64,000 bases of DNA, taken from Meconema thalassinum. Lineage: Eukaryota; Arthropoda; Insecta; Orthoptera; Tettigoniidae. Each line of letters begins with the position of its first letter. Within the stretch, counting starts at the first letter, position 1. The translations under genes were made by a program, and so were the position numbers. This document shows, one piece after another, positions 23,342 through 33,420 of this stretch. The stretch spans positions 120,691,894 through 120,755,893 of the forward strand of contig OX336388.2 in the NCBI GenBank assembly GCA_946902985.2. Reading direction: 5' to 3'. Under the pieces are notes generated by a model. The model was given only the letters and a program-made list of their open reading frames with translations, was not told the DNA's origin and did no database searches.

Positions 23342-23920
23342 TCACGTTTCCATGGTGGTTGCAAAACTTTCAGCTGTAAATGTCACGGCGGGCTGATGGA
23401 TTCTCGGCAATCGTAAAAGAATTACCTTCCCTCTCTGATAAAATTCGTTACATAAAACTACGTCTTTCCACCTATTATTGTTTTTATCGCTACGAAAAGT
23501 GGGGCTGCGGGATACTGGTAAGTGTAGTGGCATCCGAAAAAAAATTAGCTCGCCTGGTATATGTTTGTTCATCCAATCCTTCATTGTTGGATGATCTAGC
23601 TTTTCTAAAGGAATGTTGGCACTCAAAAAGGCCTCCACTGTTGACATTACAAATTCGTCGGAGTCATTTCTCACTTTTTTGGCATTCCCGACCGCCTCTT
23701 GAACTGATATTTGTATTTTGGTACCTCCTTCAGACAAAATCCTTTTCTTCTTTTTGTGATTTTCACTTAAGTTGTGTTTCACACATGAATCGCGACGCTT
23801 CCAATCTAGTCTAATGTTGCAGAATTTGCACATAACTATCTTCTGCCGCGCATCGAAAACATGATAGCCTTCGTCTTTAAACTCGTCAGCCCTATCAAAA
23901 CACGTCGTTATTTTCGGCAT
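23342..23920 (-). CDS. hAT transposase N-terminal exon with BED-like zinc finger
   Basis: The ORF starts MPKITTCFDRADEFKDEGYH, then the zinc-finger residues C-K-F-C and H-x5-H within MCKFCNIRLDWKRRDSCVKH. It also has TVEAFLSANIPLEKLDHP. This is the N-terminus shared by CGGBP1 and its parental hAT transposases. Homology stops at KHIPG (about 23550). The remaining ~60 codons look foreign (intron or a small insertion), and a possible donor AAG|GTAATT is near 23430. The frame is otherwise intact. Confidence 0.8.
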   Translation of the reverse strand: MPKITTCFDRADEFKDEGYHVFDARQKIVMCKFCNIRLDWKRRDSCVKHNLSENHKKKKRILSEGGTKIQISVQEAVGNAKKVRNDSDEFVMSTVEAFLSANIPLEKLDHPTMKDWMNKHIPGELIFFRMPLHLPVSRSPTFRSDKNNNRWKDVVLCNEFYQRGKVILLRLPRIHQPAVTFTAESFATTMET

Positions 23921-24028
23921 TCCAAATTCACATTAGAAATATAAATTTCAACTACAAATCACAGCGCACCCGCGTGGTCAGCAATGCACGGCCCAACTCT
24001 CTCACTTGTCTCCCAGTACGACAGGATA

Positions 24029-25919
24029 CTTGTGTCTCGGGACAGTCGGATGAGGAGCCAGAAAGATGCGCGCGCACCCGGCAGGGAGGAGCATTTGAAT
24101 AGCGCAAGTTTTAAGAAATAAAATATGGAGGACGGTTGTCGTTTCGGGGTAACATTTACAGTCGATTTGCATTAACAACGCAAAGCGGTCGTGAAACTTG
24201 CTTTAAGTACATTTGAAAATATGCATTCCAATCAATATTCAAGATCTAACTGTAATAATTGAATATTTAACCATACGCACTATTAAGGACCATAACAATA
24301 TGCGGTAAAGTGTGTCGGAAAAGTGTGCGAGTGGTATCGCGTTCGCTTGTTGTTTTGAAGATCCCGGGTTCAAAGCTACCCAAGGGCGGAAATTTTTACT
24401 TCTTTTTAATTATTTTATTATTTTCTCCTCACGTCGTACAACAATATTGCAACTTAGTTTTGTCTACATGATCTACGAGGACGATAGTAAACATCTTTTC
24501 TCTCATTTAAAATTCTTTGTAAATCAATTCTTTTTTTTTTTTTACTTTACAATCTCAATAATATTTTTGTAGCATGTGAAGATATCTATCTCCCTAATTC
24601 TGTGCATCCATATTAGTTAAAATAGTTATCGTTTATTTTTAAATAATGTTTAACTTTAATTTTTGGAAATAAAAATTAATTTTGTGAAACTATTTTTTAT
24701 TTCAGGAACTATTTCATATTTTTCCAAACCCATGCACAGAATTATTAGTCTGTGCAATGCGTACATAGTGTAAAAAGATTGTAAAGTTTCAGTAATTGTT
24801 AGTGGTAAATAGTTCCTATCATTTTTTTAAAGGAAAATACTATCTTTTAGTAATTTCTGCCCATACTGATCAACTGAAAGGAATAATTTTTCACTTTTTG
24901 CTTTATGAAAGATGTTGGTCGTATGGAAATAAAATTTGGTGCAGTTTGGATCACTGGGAGCAAATTTTTTTTCTTGGGGTAGCCTATAGTGTCCCCTTAA
25001 AGAACCTTCCACTAATTACACCTGTGTGAAGCTAAATTGTATAGGTTAGGAATGTAAACAACGCTCTTAGGTGTCTACGTTCGTTGCCAAGAGCCGACTT
25101 TGGTGTCGTCTAGTAGCTAAGTTCTGAACTAGGCCTAGTAGTCGTTGACGGTGGCGTTTGGCGGCAAAAGTAGGAACTATTTGAAAAATTCAAAGTTGCA
25201 GTCCTTACTTGAGTTAAAAAACAGATACACACATTAATACAGCCATCACAATTATCACCGGTTATCAGACAGATTCTACACACACTCAAAGTACACGGGG
25301 CTACATAACCGCGTTGTCACAGCCCCTAAACTTAGGAACCAACCAACCAAATACAGAACGTGTCATAGGCTAATATTATTATTCTGGGATAAATTTTGAA
25401 CTATTTAAATAGTATCCGTCCATGGTCTTAAACAGTATTTAGGGAAAATAGAACTTTAAATGAGAGAAAGCATGTTTACTATCGTCCTCGTAGATCATGT
25501 AGACAAAACTAAGTTGCAATATTGTTGTACGACGTGAGGAGGAAATAATAAAATAATTAAAAAGAACTAAAGATTTCCGCCCTTGGGTAGCCTTGAACCC
25601 AGGATCTTCAAAACAACAAGCGAGCGCGATACCACTCGCACACTTTTACGACACACTTTATCGCATATTGTTATGGTCCTTAATAGTGCGTATGGTTAAA
25701 TATTCAATTATTACAGTTAGATCTTGAATATTGATTGGAATGCATATTTTCAAATGTACTTAAAGCAAGTTTCACGACCGCTTTGCGTTAATAATGCAAA
25801 TCGACTGTAAATGTTACCCCGAAACGACAACCGTCCTCTTGCGCTATTCAAATGCTCCTCCCTGCCGGGTGCGCGCGCATCTTTCTGGCTCCTCATCCGA
25901 CTGTCCCGAGACACAAGTT
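24029..25919. mobile_element. Long-terminal-inverted-repeat element (MULE/foldback-like), 9-bp target duplication
   Basis: Arms of about 480 bp (24029-24515 and 25450-25917) are inverted copies starting CTTGTGTCTCGGGACAGTCG. GACAGGATA flanks the element at 24020-24028 and 25920-25928. Very long arms with a 9-bp duplication fit Mutator-like elements. No transposase is present. Each arm includes a tRNA-like piece (GTGCGAGTGG...GGGTTCAAAGC near 24320-24390). The spacer holds a SINE. Confidence 0.85.
24990..25350 (+). repeat. SINE family A, 5'-truncated copy inside the long-TIR element
   Basis: It starts in the family body (AGAACCTTCCACTAATTACA) and ends CCCCTAAACTTAGGAACCAA-CCAACC. The tRNA-like head is missing. 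The nesting order is hAT, then long-TIR element, then SINE. Confidence 0.8.
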
Positions 25920-26769
25920 GACAGGATAGCCAATATTGAAACTGTGTAGTAATTTCCTGCTACGTGATGTTAGGATATGCTTAGGCTTTAAACACTTAAA
26001 AATACATTTCAATTGGGTTCTACCAGCAATGCTAACAAGGTGAAAACCACTGAAGGCTCGCGATATCGCACCAAATCGTGTAGAGACGTAATAAACAAGC
26101 CAATTACGTGATATGTCGCAAATACGGACGTACATCGCAAATAAGGTGGAATTTCGCGTTTAGTCGTGAGGACAAATTCAGTGCTTTATGATCAAACAAT
26201 ATTAAACGCACATTTAAAACACCTTTGATGCACATATAAACACATTTCGCATTTTCGCGATACACCATAAAATCGTGTCTCTAGGTATCGATCACAGCTC
26301 TCACCACATACTGTAGTTCACACTTGGGGTATGAAAAGCTTTTATCGCAAACACTCTGAAGTGGAATCCGTGAAATCTAAAGCGTGTCACTGTATAGAGT
26401 AGGTCGTATCCCGCCTGCATTCATTCAGGGTTGAACATTGCTTCAGTCCCGTAAAGCCTGCCCATATTTTGCTCTTCTTAGATTGAAGTTCCAACAACAG
26501 GGGTTGGTAGGGTTCTTGGATGTAATGGGTATCCTGTATTCTGAAGGTTTCTGTAGAAAAACATTCATTTATGACCAAAGGAAGCCAAGCAGTAACGATT
26601 TCAGTGGATTTAGTCGAAGAAAAACCTGCCATCCGTGCGCCTTTTAAGCTTACGCTGGGTAAACCGTTAAAGATACCAGTCGAAGCCAGGGCGGGTTGCT
26701 AGCTGTTCTATAAAGAGAGGTTCTCTAGCCAATTCGTACGTAGCCGACCCATCACCTCGACCCCAGGAC

Positions 26770-28170
26770 TTCAAGATCTTCAGAGAGCAAGTGCGCTCGA
26801 AGCTTCCCTCCTCCTTCTGTTACAGCCTCGATGGGACCACGGGCAGTTCTGCCATGGTTTGGGTCTGCTTCCTTTTCTCCTCTTCATCCACTGTCTTCTT
26901 CTCTCCAGTTCTTCCTTGTAAATCCTTAGTGTCCTCTTTTCTTGTCTTCCCCTTTCATGTTTCTCAATCCTTTTATGATATCCTTCTCTTTCAGTCAGTT
27001 CTGATATATCGGTTAGTGCATATTTATTTCTCCTGTTCTCTGTTCCTTCCACCTTGATCCCCATCCCAGACCAGTCCTTCCCAAGTTCAACCACCCATTT
27101 GGTTCCTGTTTTTCCTCTTATCCTCCCTGTTGTTTCCCATATCCTTCTAGTCAATCTCCCCATATCCATCCTAATCACATGTCCAGCAAATCGTGCTCTC
27201 CCCCCCCCAGGGGCTCACATCTAGTGGGACATGGGTTGGCGACCACGGGGCCCCAGCTGAGTCCGGCATTGCTTCCACTTACTTGTGCCGGGCTCCTCTA
27301 TGTCTTCTATCCCGTCGACCTCTCTTAGTCAACTCTTGTTCTCTTCCGCCCCGACGGTATTAGGACATTCGAGGCCTAGGGAGTCTCTTCCTTTCCCGCC
27401 TTAATTGGGCCTTGTCTCATCTTTTCTGATACCCTCCTTCTGCGAGGGGTCAGCCTTCTTTTTCTATTCATGTTATCTCCTGCCTTCTGCTCAAGGACCT
27501 CAAGGAGGCCGGGTGTGTGTAGCTCCTCCACTTCTGGTGCACCCTAGATATTGCTACACCCTCAGGGGCTCACGGCTGGTGAGTTCGGGAGTTGGCGACC
27601 CCAAGGGATTCCTGAGCTGGGTCCGGTTTTCCCCCTTTTACCCATTACCTCTGGGGTGGACCCTCTCTTCTTTCACTTTCATATCTGCCTTTCATGGCTC
27701 TCTTTCCTTCCAAGCCCCTCTTTCACTTTCCTATCTGCCTTTCATGGCTCTCTTTCCTTCCAAGTCCCTCAATCCACATTCTTCGAGGGTTGAGGGTATT
27801 TCTTTTCCTCCTGTCCTTTATTTGTCTTATTCTCCTTTTGTTTTGCATTTCTTCTTCTAGTATATAAGTTAGTAGTTAGTTTTAGTTATAGTTTGCATTT
27901 CATTTTCATCTTCACGATCACCCACACCATTAGGGGCCGATAACCTAGATGTTAGGCCCCTTAAAACAACAATTATCTACTTGTCAGTCTTATTTCTTAT
28001 GAGATAGTCCTCATATTCTTGTATAGTTCATTTCTTAATCTTTGTACCCATCTTTCACCTACCCTCATTGGCCCCATATTTTCCTCAGTATTTTTCTCTC
28101 TTCCTTCACCAGTTGTTTGTCTCCATACCTGCCTAGTGTCATAGTATCGCTTCCCTCATTTCCTACACTC
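26770..28170 (-). pseudogene. RTE-like LINE fragment split by a retroposon
   Basis: Minus-strand peptide near 28150-28000 includes LVKEERKILRKIWGPMRVGE. The continuation GHVIRMDMGRLTRRIWETTG and KWVVELGKDWSGMG lies at 27190-26780. The two pieces join in the order expected for a post-RT tail, and the 27200-27975 retroposon sits between them. Target duplication of the insertion is not clear. Confidence 0.7.
27200..27975 (+). repeat. Retroposon family I ending GATAACCTAGATGTTAGGCC
   Basis: About 770 bp, C/T-rich. It ends GGGGCCGATAACCTAGATGT-TAGGCCCCTTAAAACAACAA, where GGGGCC...GGCCCC forms a terminal hairpin. A second full copy is inverted at 38510-39455. The single long ORF (27405-27860) has no recognisable domain and I consider it chance. 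Confidence 0.8.
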
Positions 28171-28576
28171 TTTACAGTCAACAAACAATACATCTTGTGT
28201 TGAGTCTGTTATTACCTTTTCACGAATTGATTACCGGTGGTCGAGATGTGAACTATTCTCTGTTTACTTGTGTCACATGTCACTCTGCTTCGTTGACAGG
28301 TACAGTTGCGCGAGTAGGATATGACTCAGCTCCAGTAGTTGTCTGTTGTGACATGAGCGCCTGTGACAATTATCTGCGCTTCTAAGACAGGTAGCACGCG
28401 CAATGCTGCTCGACTTATGTGCCGACTGCACTCTGTCATCACTGTCTCCTCCTTTTTACCCCGCGGGGCAGCTGCTACAATAATCAACAAACGGTGGCGC
28501 AGCCATGCTCAGCGGCAATCAAATCTTAAATGGGTAATATTTAATTCATATATTCTGAAAAGGAAGATTGTAGTTT

Positions 28577-28745
28577 TAAGTGACCGTTAATTGCGAGATC
28601 ATAAGCCACGGGACCTCCTCTTTACGTGGAATCCGAACCACAGTACATGGTATTTCACTTTGAAAATCTCACATGCATTGACCAGGAATCGAACCCAGGC
28701 GGCCGTGGTAAGAGGCCAACAGCGTGACCACTGCGCGCATATATT
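28577..28745 (-). repeat. SINE family C, second copy
   Basis: It matches 20404-20600 through GACCGTTAAT, CACGGGACCTCCT and GAATCGAACCCAGG (B-box on the minus strand). Confidence 0.8.
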
Positions 28746-28929
28746 CTGACTATCAACATCGAACAGAAACCAAAAACACCATTCATAATTAATAAAGTTT
28801 GCTTTTCTACTTTATGCAACGATAAATAAATATTTGAAATTTTGGCAAACTGTTTAAGGGGAACGGCTTTGAACACGTGGGGGGATATTTAAAAGATTTT
28901 TCCCCCTAAATTGTCAAAATCCCAAAATT

Positions 28930-29310
28930 AAAGCTGTTATTTTCGTTGGTCCTCAAATAAAGGAACTAATGGCCAGTGAACAATTTACACAATTACTCAA
29001 CACCAACAAAAAAGAAGAAGAAGAAGAAGCACGGTACAGCCTTAAAGCTGAGAGCCATGGCTTCCTTGGAATAAGAAAGCTGAGAATTACTAAGAGCTTA
29101 TTTCCACTGTGCTTGAGAACTTGAAACTCATGGGTTGCAGAATGTCCCTTAAAGTACACATGTTACATGCTCACTTGGACCAATTTAAAGATAACTTGGG
29201 GCATATTCAGAAGAGCAAGACGTGATGGACTTGGAACAACGTTATCAAGGACACTAAAAGGAGAAAATGTTGGGCGATTACATTTGGGGGCTAATACGAA
29301 ATAGTTCCTA
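28930..29310 (+). pseudogene. Fragment of a dispersed arthropod protein family (HLDxFxxNLG...E-RYQG...GDYIWGL)
   Basis: One frame has LHAHLDQFKDNLG and the next has AYSEEQDVMDLEQRYQG, a stop, then KEKMLGDYIWGLIR. I recognise this arrangement as a repetitive, unnamed protein family abundant in arthropod genomes, where HLD-F--NLG-xSDEHGERFHQDI precedes RYQG and GDYCW. Function unknown. The copy has a frameshift and a stop. Confidence 0.55.
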
Positions 29311-29899
29311 CCCACACAGAAGTAACAAAAATATTCATTCTTTTAAAGCTAGATTATATTGTGTTTTTTTTGATTTGCAGATTAATGTTAACTATGTTTT
29401 GTAAATAAATGTGATGTAAATATATAAATTAACGTTTGTTTTCGTTTGAACTTATAAAAATAGAGAATTTCCTTCAAATTTGAACTTTTGTTGTGGTACT
29501 GTAGCAACAAAAGCAAACTTTATTAGGTAAAACTAATTTTCCTTTCATTAGTTAGGCATGACAGAATCCAGACTCAAAATTCGTGCTGACTTTTGTGTTT
29601 TCACTGCTGCACCGGAAATATTTGTTACAATGTAAATAAATGGTTTTTATTTCTTGCTCATTCAACGACGACAGGCATGATTTCGAGGTGAATGAGGTCT
29701 CTTCAACTCTTACATGTAGGATACAAAATACACCACACTACACATGCAATATCGTAATTATATAAAAAAGCCTGAATTAGCAAAACCATTGTCCTGGATA
29801 GATTATTGATGCGCGACTATCCCCACTGTGCATGACAAAAACCAGGGGTGTATATATTAGCAGGCTGTGCTGCCTAGCAATTATTGGTCTAGGCCATTG

Positions 29900-30992
29900 C
29901 ACAGTGGGTCAAAATCGAAATCTAGGAGGACAAAATTAGTAATTTTCATAATTAAAAATCAAAATTTATTACTTCTACAGCATTCTTATATAATTGCCGC
30001 TCACTATTCTGGGATATAAACGCATCTTAGTGTAAATCTGTCACCACCGTTCAAGCAGTCTGAATTGGAGGGTGAATGTAGGTGGCTGTGGTTTGGTTGT
30101 CTTTGTGGTTAGTGAGATGCTTTAAGATGGAACATGCAGCTGAAGGTATGATCTTTGTAACGTGTTTCAGTTATTAATGAGCGTAATTGTTAAGTAATTT
30201 TAGCTATATTTGCATTATATAATATTTAACTATTATTTTTAAAATTATATTTTCACTTAGATTTTTAGTATGTCTGCGTCACTTTCTACTTAATGTTAAA
30301 ATGTAGATAAAGTCTTGTAGTTTACGCCTGTTATACGATTTTTTGCATCTTTTTGCAACTTACTTAGTTATTTTACGTTTTAGAGGATGCCGCGCAACCA
30401 GTTCTCACACGTTTACAACTGTTTGAAGCACTGGGTTCGACGATTATGTCAAAAGTTGAACTTTGTGACTTTGTTAAAAGTAAATTAGGGGTAGAAAATT
30501 GTTCTGAAAAGATAACTAAATGCTCCATCCAACTCCTAGTCATAGGGAATTTCTTGCATGTGTAGACGTAGCTTAAAAAAGGGTCTTAACTGATATTTAT
30601 TATGAAGTAAACAAATTATATACGTTTCTTTCATTCTAAATTCATGATTAGATCGTAAAAATAATTTTGTCCCCCTAGATTTCGATTTTGATCCACTGTG
30701 CAATGGGAACCGCAAGCGTCGGCAATGCAGTGGTGTCACTCATCAATCCAAGAAGTTCAAGTGCCAACCATCCGCTGGAAAGGTGATGGTCACCCTGTTC
30801 TTCGATTACCAGAGCCCATTGCTTATTGATTTCAAGGAACCTGGTGTCTCCATCACTGGGGAACGGTACTGGGTAACACTGGAGAAATTACAGCGTGCAA
30901 TTAAAAATACCACTTGGCTGCTTTCACTCTAAATACACGATTAAAACTTTTAAAAAAATTGTCCCCCTAGATTTCGATTTTGACCCACTGTG
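29900..30992. mobile_element. Transib-like non-autonomous element with RSS-like CACAGTG ends
   Basis: The left end is CACAGTGGGTCAAAATCGAA and the right end is its inverse, ending CCCACTGTG. The repeats match for about 35 bp with one or two changes. CATTG flanks both sides (29895-29899 and 30993-30997). A CACAGTG heptamer end with a 5-bp duplication is the hallmark of the Transib/RAG group. An extra internal right end (30663-30698) precedes a mariner fragment. No Transib transposase motif was found. Confidence 0.75.
30738..30905 (+). pseudogene. mariner transposase fragment captured in the Transib-like element
   Basis: The frame encodes QPSAGKVMVTLFFDYQSPLL, then IDFKEPGVSITGERYWVTLE and KLQRAIK. 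This is the segment around the second catalytic Asp of mariner transposases (the VFWD-like block, here LFFDYQ). No mariner terminal repeats are seen, so it was probably captured or left from an older insertion. Confidence 0.85.
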
Positions 30993-31700
30993 CATTGGTC
31001 TGGATAATAATAGTAAGTATGGCCTTGGGTGCCGGGTGCAAGCTTTGTTATTTGACACCCAGAGGGTACCTTGCATGTCAAATTTTGTTGTTCCTTGAAG
31101 CACTTTGAAAGCCAAGGAGGTCAGATATCTAAGCTCCTTGAACACTATAGCGCTTTCTATTAGAGAAATGAGGAACTTTGTGTTGGCGGAAACTCCGGAG
31201 ATCAATTTTGCCATTATGAACACGGCCTACTGAATTCAAATGGGTTCTTTGACATGCCAACATCGTATGACATGCATGTCGTCATTTTTTCTGCCTTTCA
31301 AAAATCACTTACCATAGCCAGGAGCGAACCTGCAAGCTTGGGGTTAGTAGACCGACACGTTAACCACTCACCCACCGTGGCAAACTATTGGTCTGGATGA
31401 AAATTATTGATGCATTTTTGGGTAGTTTCAGTCTTAGCAGGTGGGAGGATATAGATCAGATGTTATTTGAAAAAAACTGAGGGCGATTTGTTTCTAAGAG
31501 GTGCTCTGAACGGAATGTTTTAGGATAATGGCTATACAGTAGTACCGCATGAGTGAGGCTGGCTATACTGTATTTTGTCCATTAATCACTCGTATAATGG
31601 AGGATTCGGCTGGAATTTTATCTGTGTAAGTCGTGATCTAAAAAGGGGAAGGTGGGTGGGTTATGGTTAGTGGAGGAGTAAACATCTATTTACTACATCA

Positions 31701-33420
31701 TAAGCGGCTTCGGTGGCGTAGTTGGTAGCATGCTGAACTGCTGTGCCCGAGATAGCGGGTTCAAACCCGGCCGAAGTTGTCGGATTTTTTAAGAATGTTA
31801 AAATCCTTCGTATGCCTTCCTTCGGAGGTGCAGTAAAGCCAGCGGTCCCATGTCATAGATTTATGGCTTGTAAAAGATCCTTCCACAGACTAAACTTGTT
31901 TGAAGCTAAATTGTACGTTAGATTTCGTTGGAACGCTCTATCAAAGTTCCAACATTCACCACTAGGTATCATTGACATCTGGTAGCGAAAGTTGGAACTA
32001 CTTGAAATTGAATGGAACTTGAGGGGTGTTCACTTGAAGCAGCTACAGCCTCTGGTGAGCCGAACATGTCCATGGTGGCCACTTAAATCGGTCAACGAAT
32101 TTCCAGGAGTTTTCCAGGAATTTTCCAGGAGTAATTCTCATTTTTCCAGACTTAAAAATAAGTGAGAGTGGGGGGGGGGGGGGGGGGGGGGGGCTTTATC
32201 GGATGCCTACTTCAAGACCAAAATAAAGCAGTTGTGTTTAGTCTACTTATACAGATGTTGACAAAAATTAGTGGTGATTGCGTTATTGATACGCAAGCCT
32301 ACAGACAAATGATTTAATTGTGGTTTTAAAAAAGCCTTTCAACTAGATTAATAAACGCTTAAAAAAAGGATAGAATACCGCCTGCAATTTTATTGCGGTG
32401 AAGTTGTCTATACTCAATATGTTTTACCGTGTTCTCCCACACAGAAACAGGTAGCCTGAGGAAATTTCATTCGTTAACGATAGAGTGCTCACCCAAAACT
32501 GCAGCAGGAGTATGATCTAAGATGGAAAGATTTTATCATTTCAAATGATCTTGTCGACTTCGTCATTATGGTTGGGGTCCATCGTTATGCGTTACGGACA
32601 CGGACACGGTGACGGACGTGACGTCATGCAGCCGCGCGGGAACGTGACGTCATGCTCAAGCGGGGAGCGAGAACCAGACGCTAATGATTATTGGAGTCTG
32701 TTGAAAGAGGCCTGGCGTCGAGCGACCTTTTAAAAATCAGAAACTCACTCCACAAATCTGTAAATCAGTATTCTTCCCTTATTTCAGATACACTATTCAT
32801 TAAACAAACATATAAGGCATAGTCATGACCCCTTCATGGAGTAGGCTATTGTCTAAATCTGGACACTCATACTACATCCTTACACTAATTCAAATTTAAG
32901 GCCAAATGATCCTTCTGACAGGGAGGCAAAGGTTTCCGCCGGCTTGCCTGGGATGATGGGCCACAAAACCGCTATCAAAAAGTACACAATTTACGCTTTA
33001 TTCAACCAAACACATCTCTAATACAAGTACAAGAAACACTTTTCTTCCCGTGACCCTTAAAGAGGTGCCCGCGCGGGAAGCCTAAGTTAATGGGTAATGC
33101 AGTCTGTTGAAAGAGTCCTGGGGCTTCGAGCAAAGCGAGCCCTCCTGAGCCTTTCTAACATGTGTGGCATTTGTAGCATGCGTCATTTGAAATGATACAA
33201 TGTCTAGTCTTTCAGACTGACTGTTTTTTTTTTTTTAATTAATTATCAGTGGCTATTTTCCAGAAGTTTTCAAATTTTTCGTCATTTTCCAGGAGTTTTC
33301 CAGACCTAATAAAAATCCAGGAGTTTTCCAGAATTTCCAGGTTTTCCAGGAGTAGTGACCACCATGCATGTCCTCGGACACTCCCGGCACTAAAAACCAT
33401 ACGATAAATAAGATAAATAA
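31701..33420 (+). mobile_element. SINE family A variant (A2) carrying a nested hAT, 9-bp flanks
   Basis: It starts TAAGCGGCTTCGGTGGCGTA with a B-box GGGTTCAAACCC and ends after CACTCCCGGCACTAAAAACC-ATACG. ACTACATCA is repeated at 31692-31700 and 33421-33429. Removing it joins ATCTATTT-ACTACATCA-TCTCCAG, which matches the unbroken family H copy near 17065-17090. A hAT sits inside at 32072-33365. Confidence 0.85.
32072..33365. mobile_element. Non-autonomous hAT-like element with TTTTCCAGGAG subterminal repeats
   Basis: Ends ATGGTGGCCACT and AGTGACCACCAT are inverted repeats with one change. The flanks are ACATGTCC and GCATGTCC (32064-32071 and 33366-33373), an 8-bp duplication with one change. 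Several TTTTCCAGGAGTTTTCCAG motifs lie near both ends. A poly-G run of about 24 lies near 32170-32193. No transposase is present. The family body contains CCCGCGCGGGAAGCC. Confidence 0.78.

Larger units (their letters stand above)
21591..26283 (-). mobile_element. CGGBP1-type hAT element interrupted by a long-inverted-repeat element
   Basis: Inverted ends TAGAGACACGATTTTATGGT start at 21591 and end at 26283. The flanks share GGTATC, consistent with a decayed 8-bp duplication. Without the insertion at 24029-25919 the element is about 2.8 kb. Its transposase occupies 21787-23920 on the minus strand. Subterminal GCGG-type repeats lie near 21620-21670. Confidence 0.82.

Noticed and set aside
27405..27860. 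151-codon open frame in retroposon family I
   Set aside because: C/T-rich composition makes stop-free frames likely. The inverted copy at 38510-39455 does not preserve the frame and no domain is recognised.
31704..31780. Functional tRNA gene
   Set aside because: A-box and B-box are those of SINE family A. The acceptor stem does not pair and a SINE body follows.
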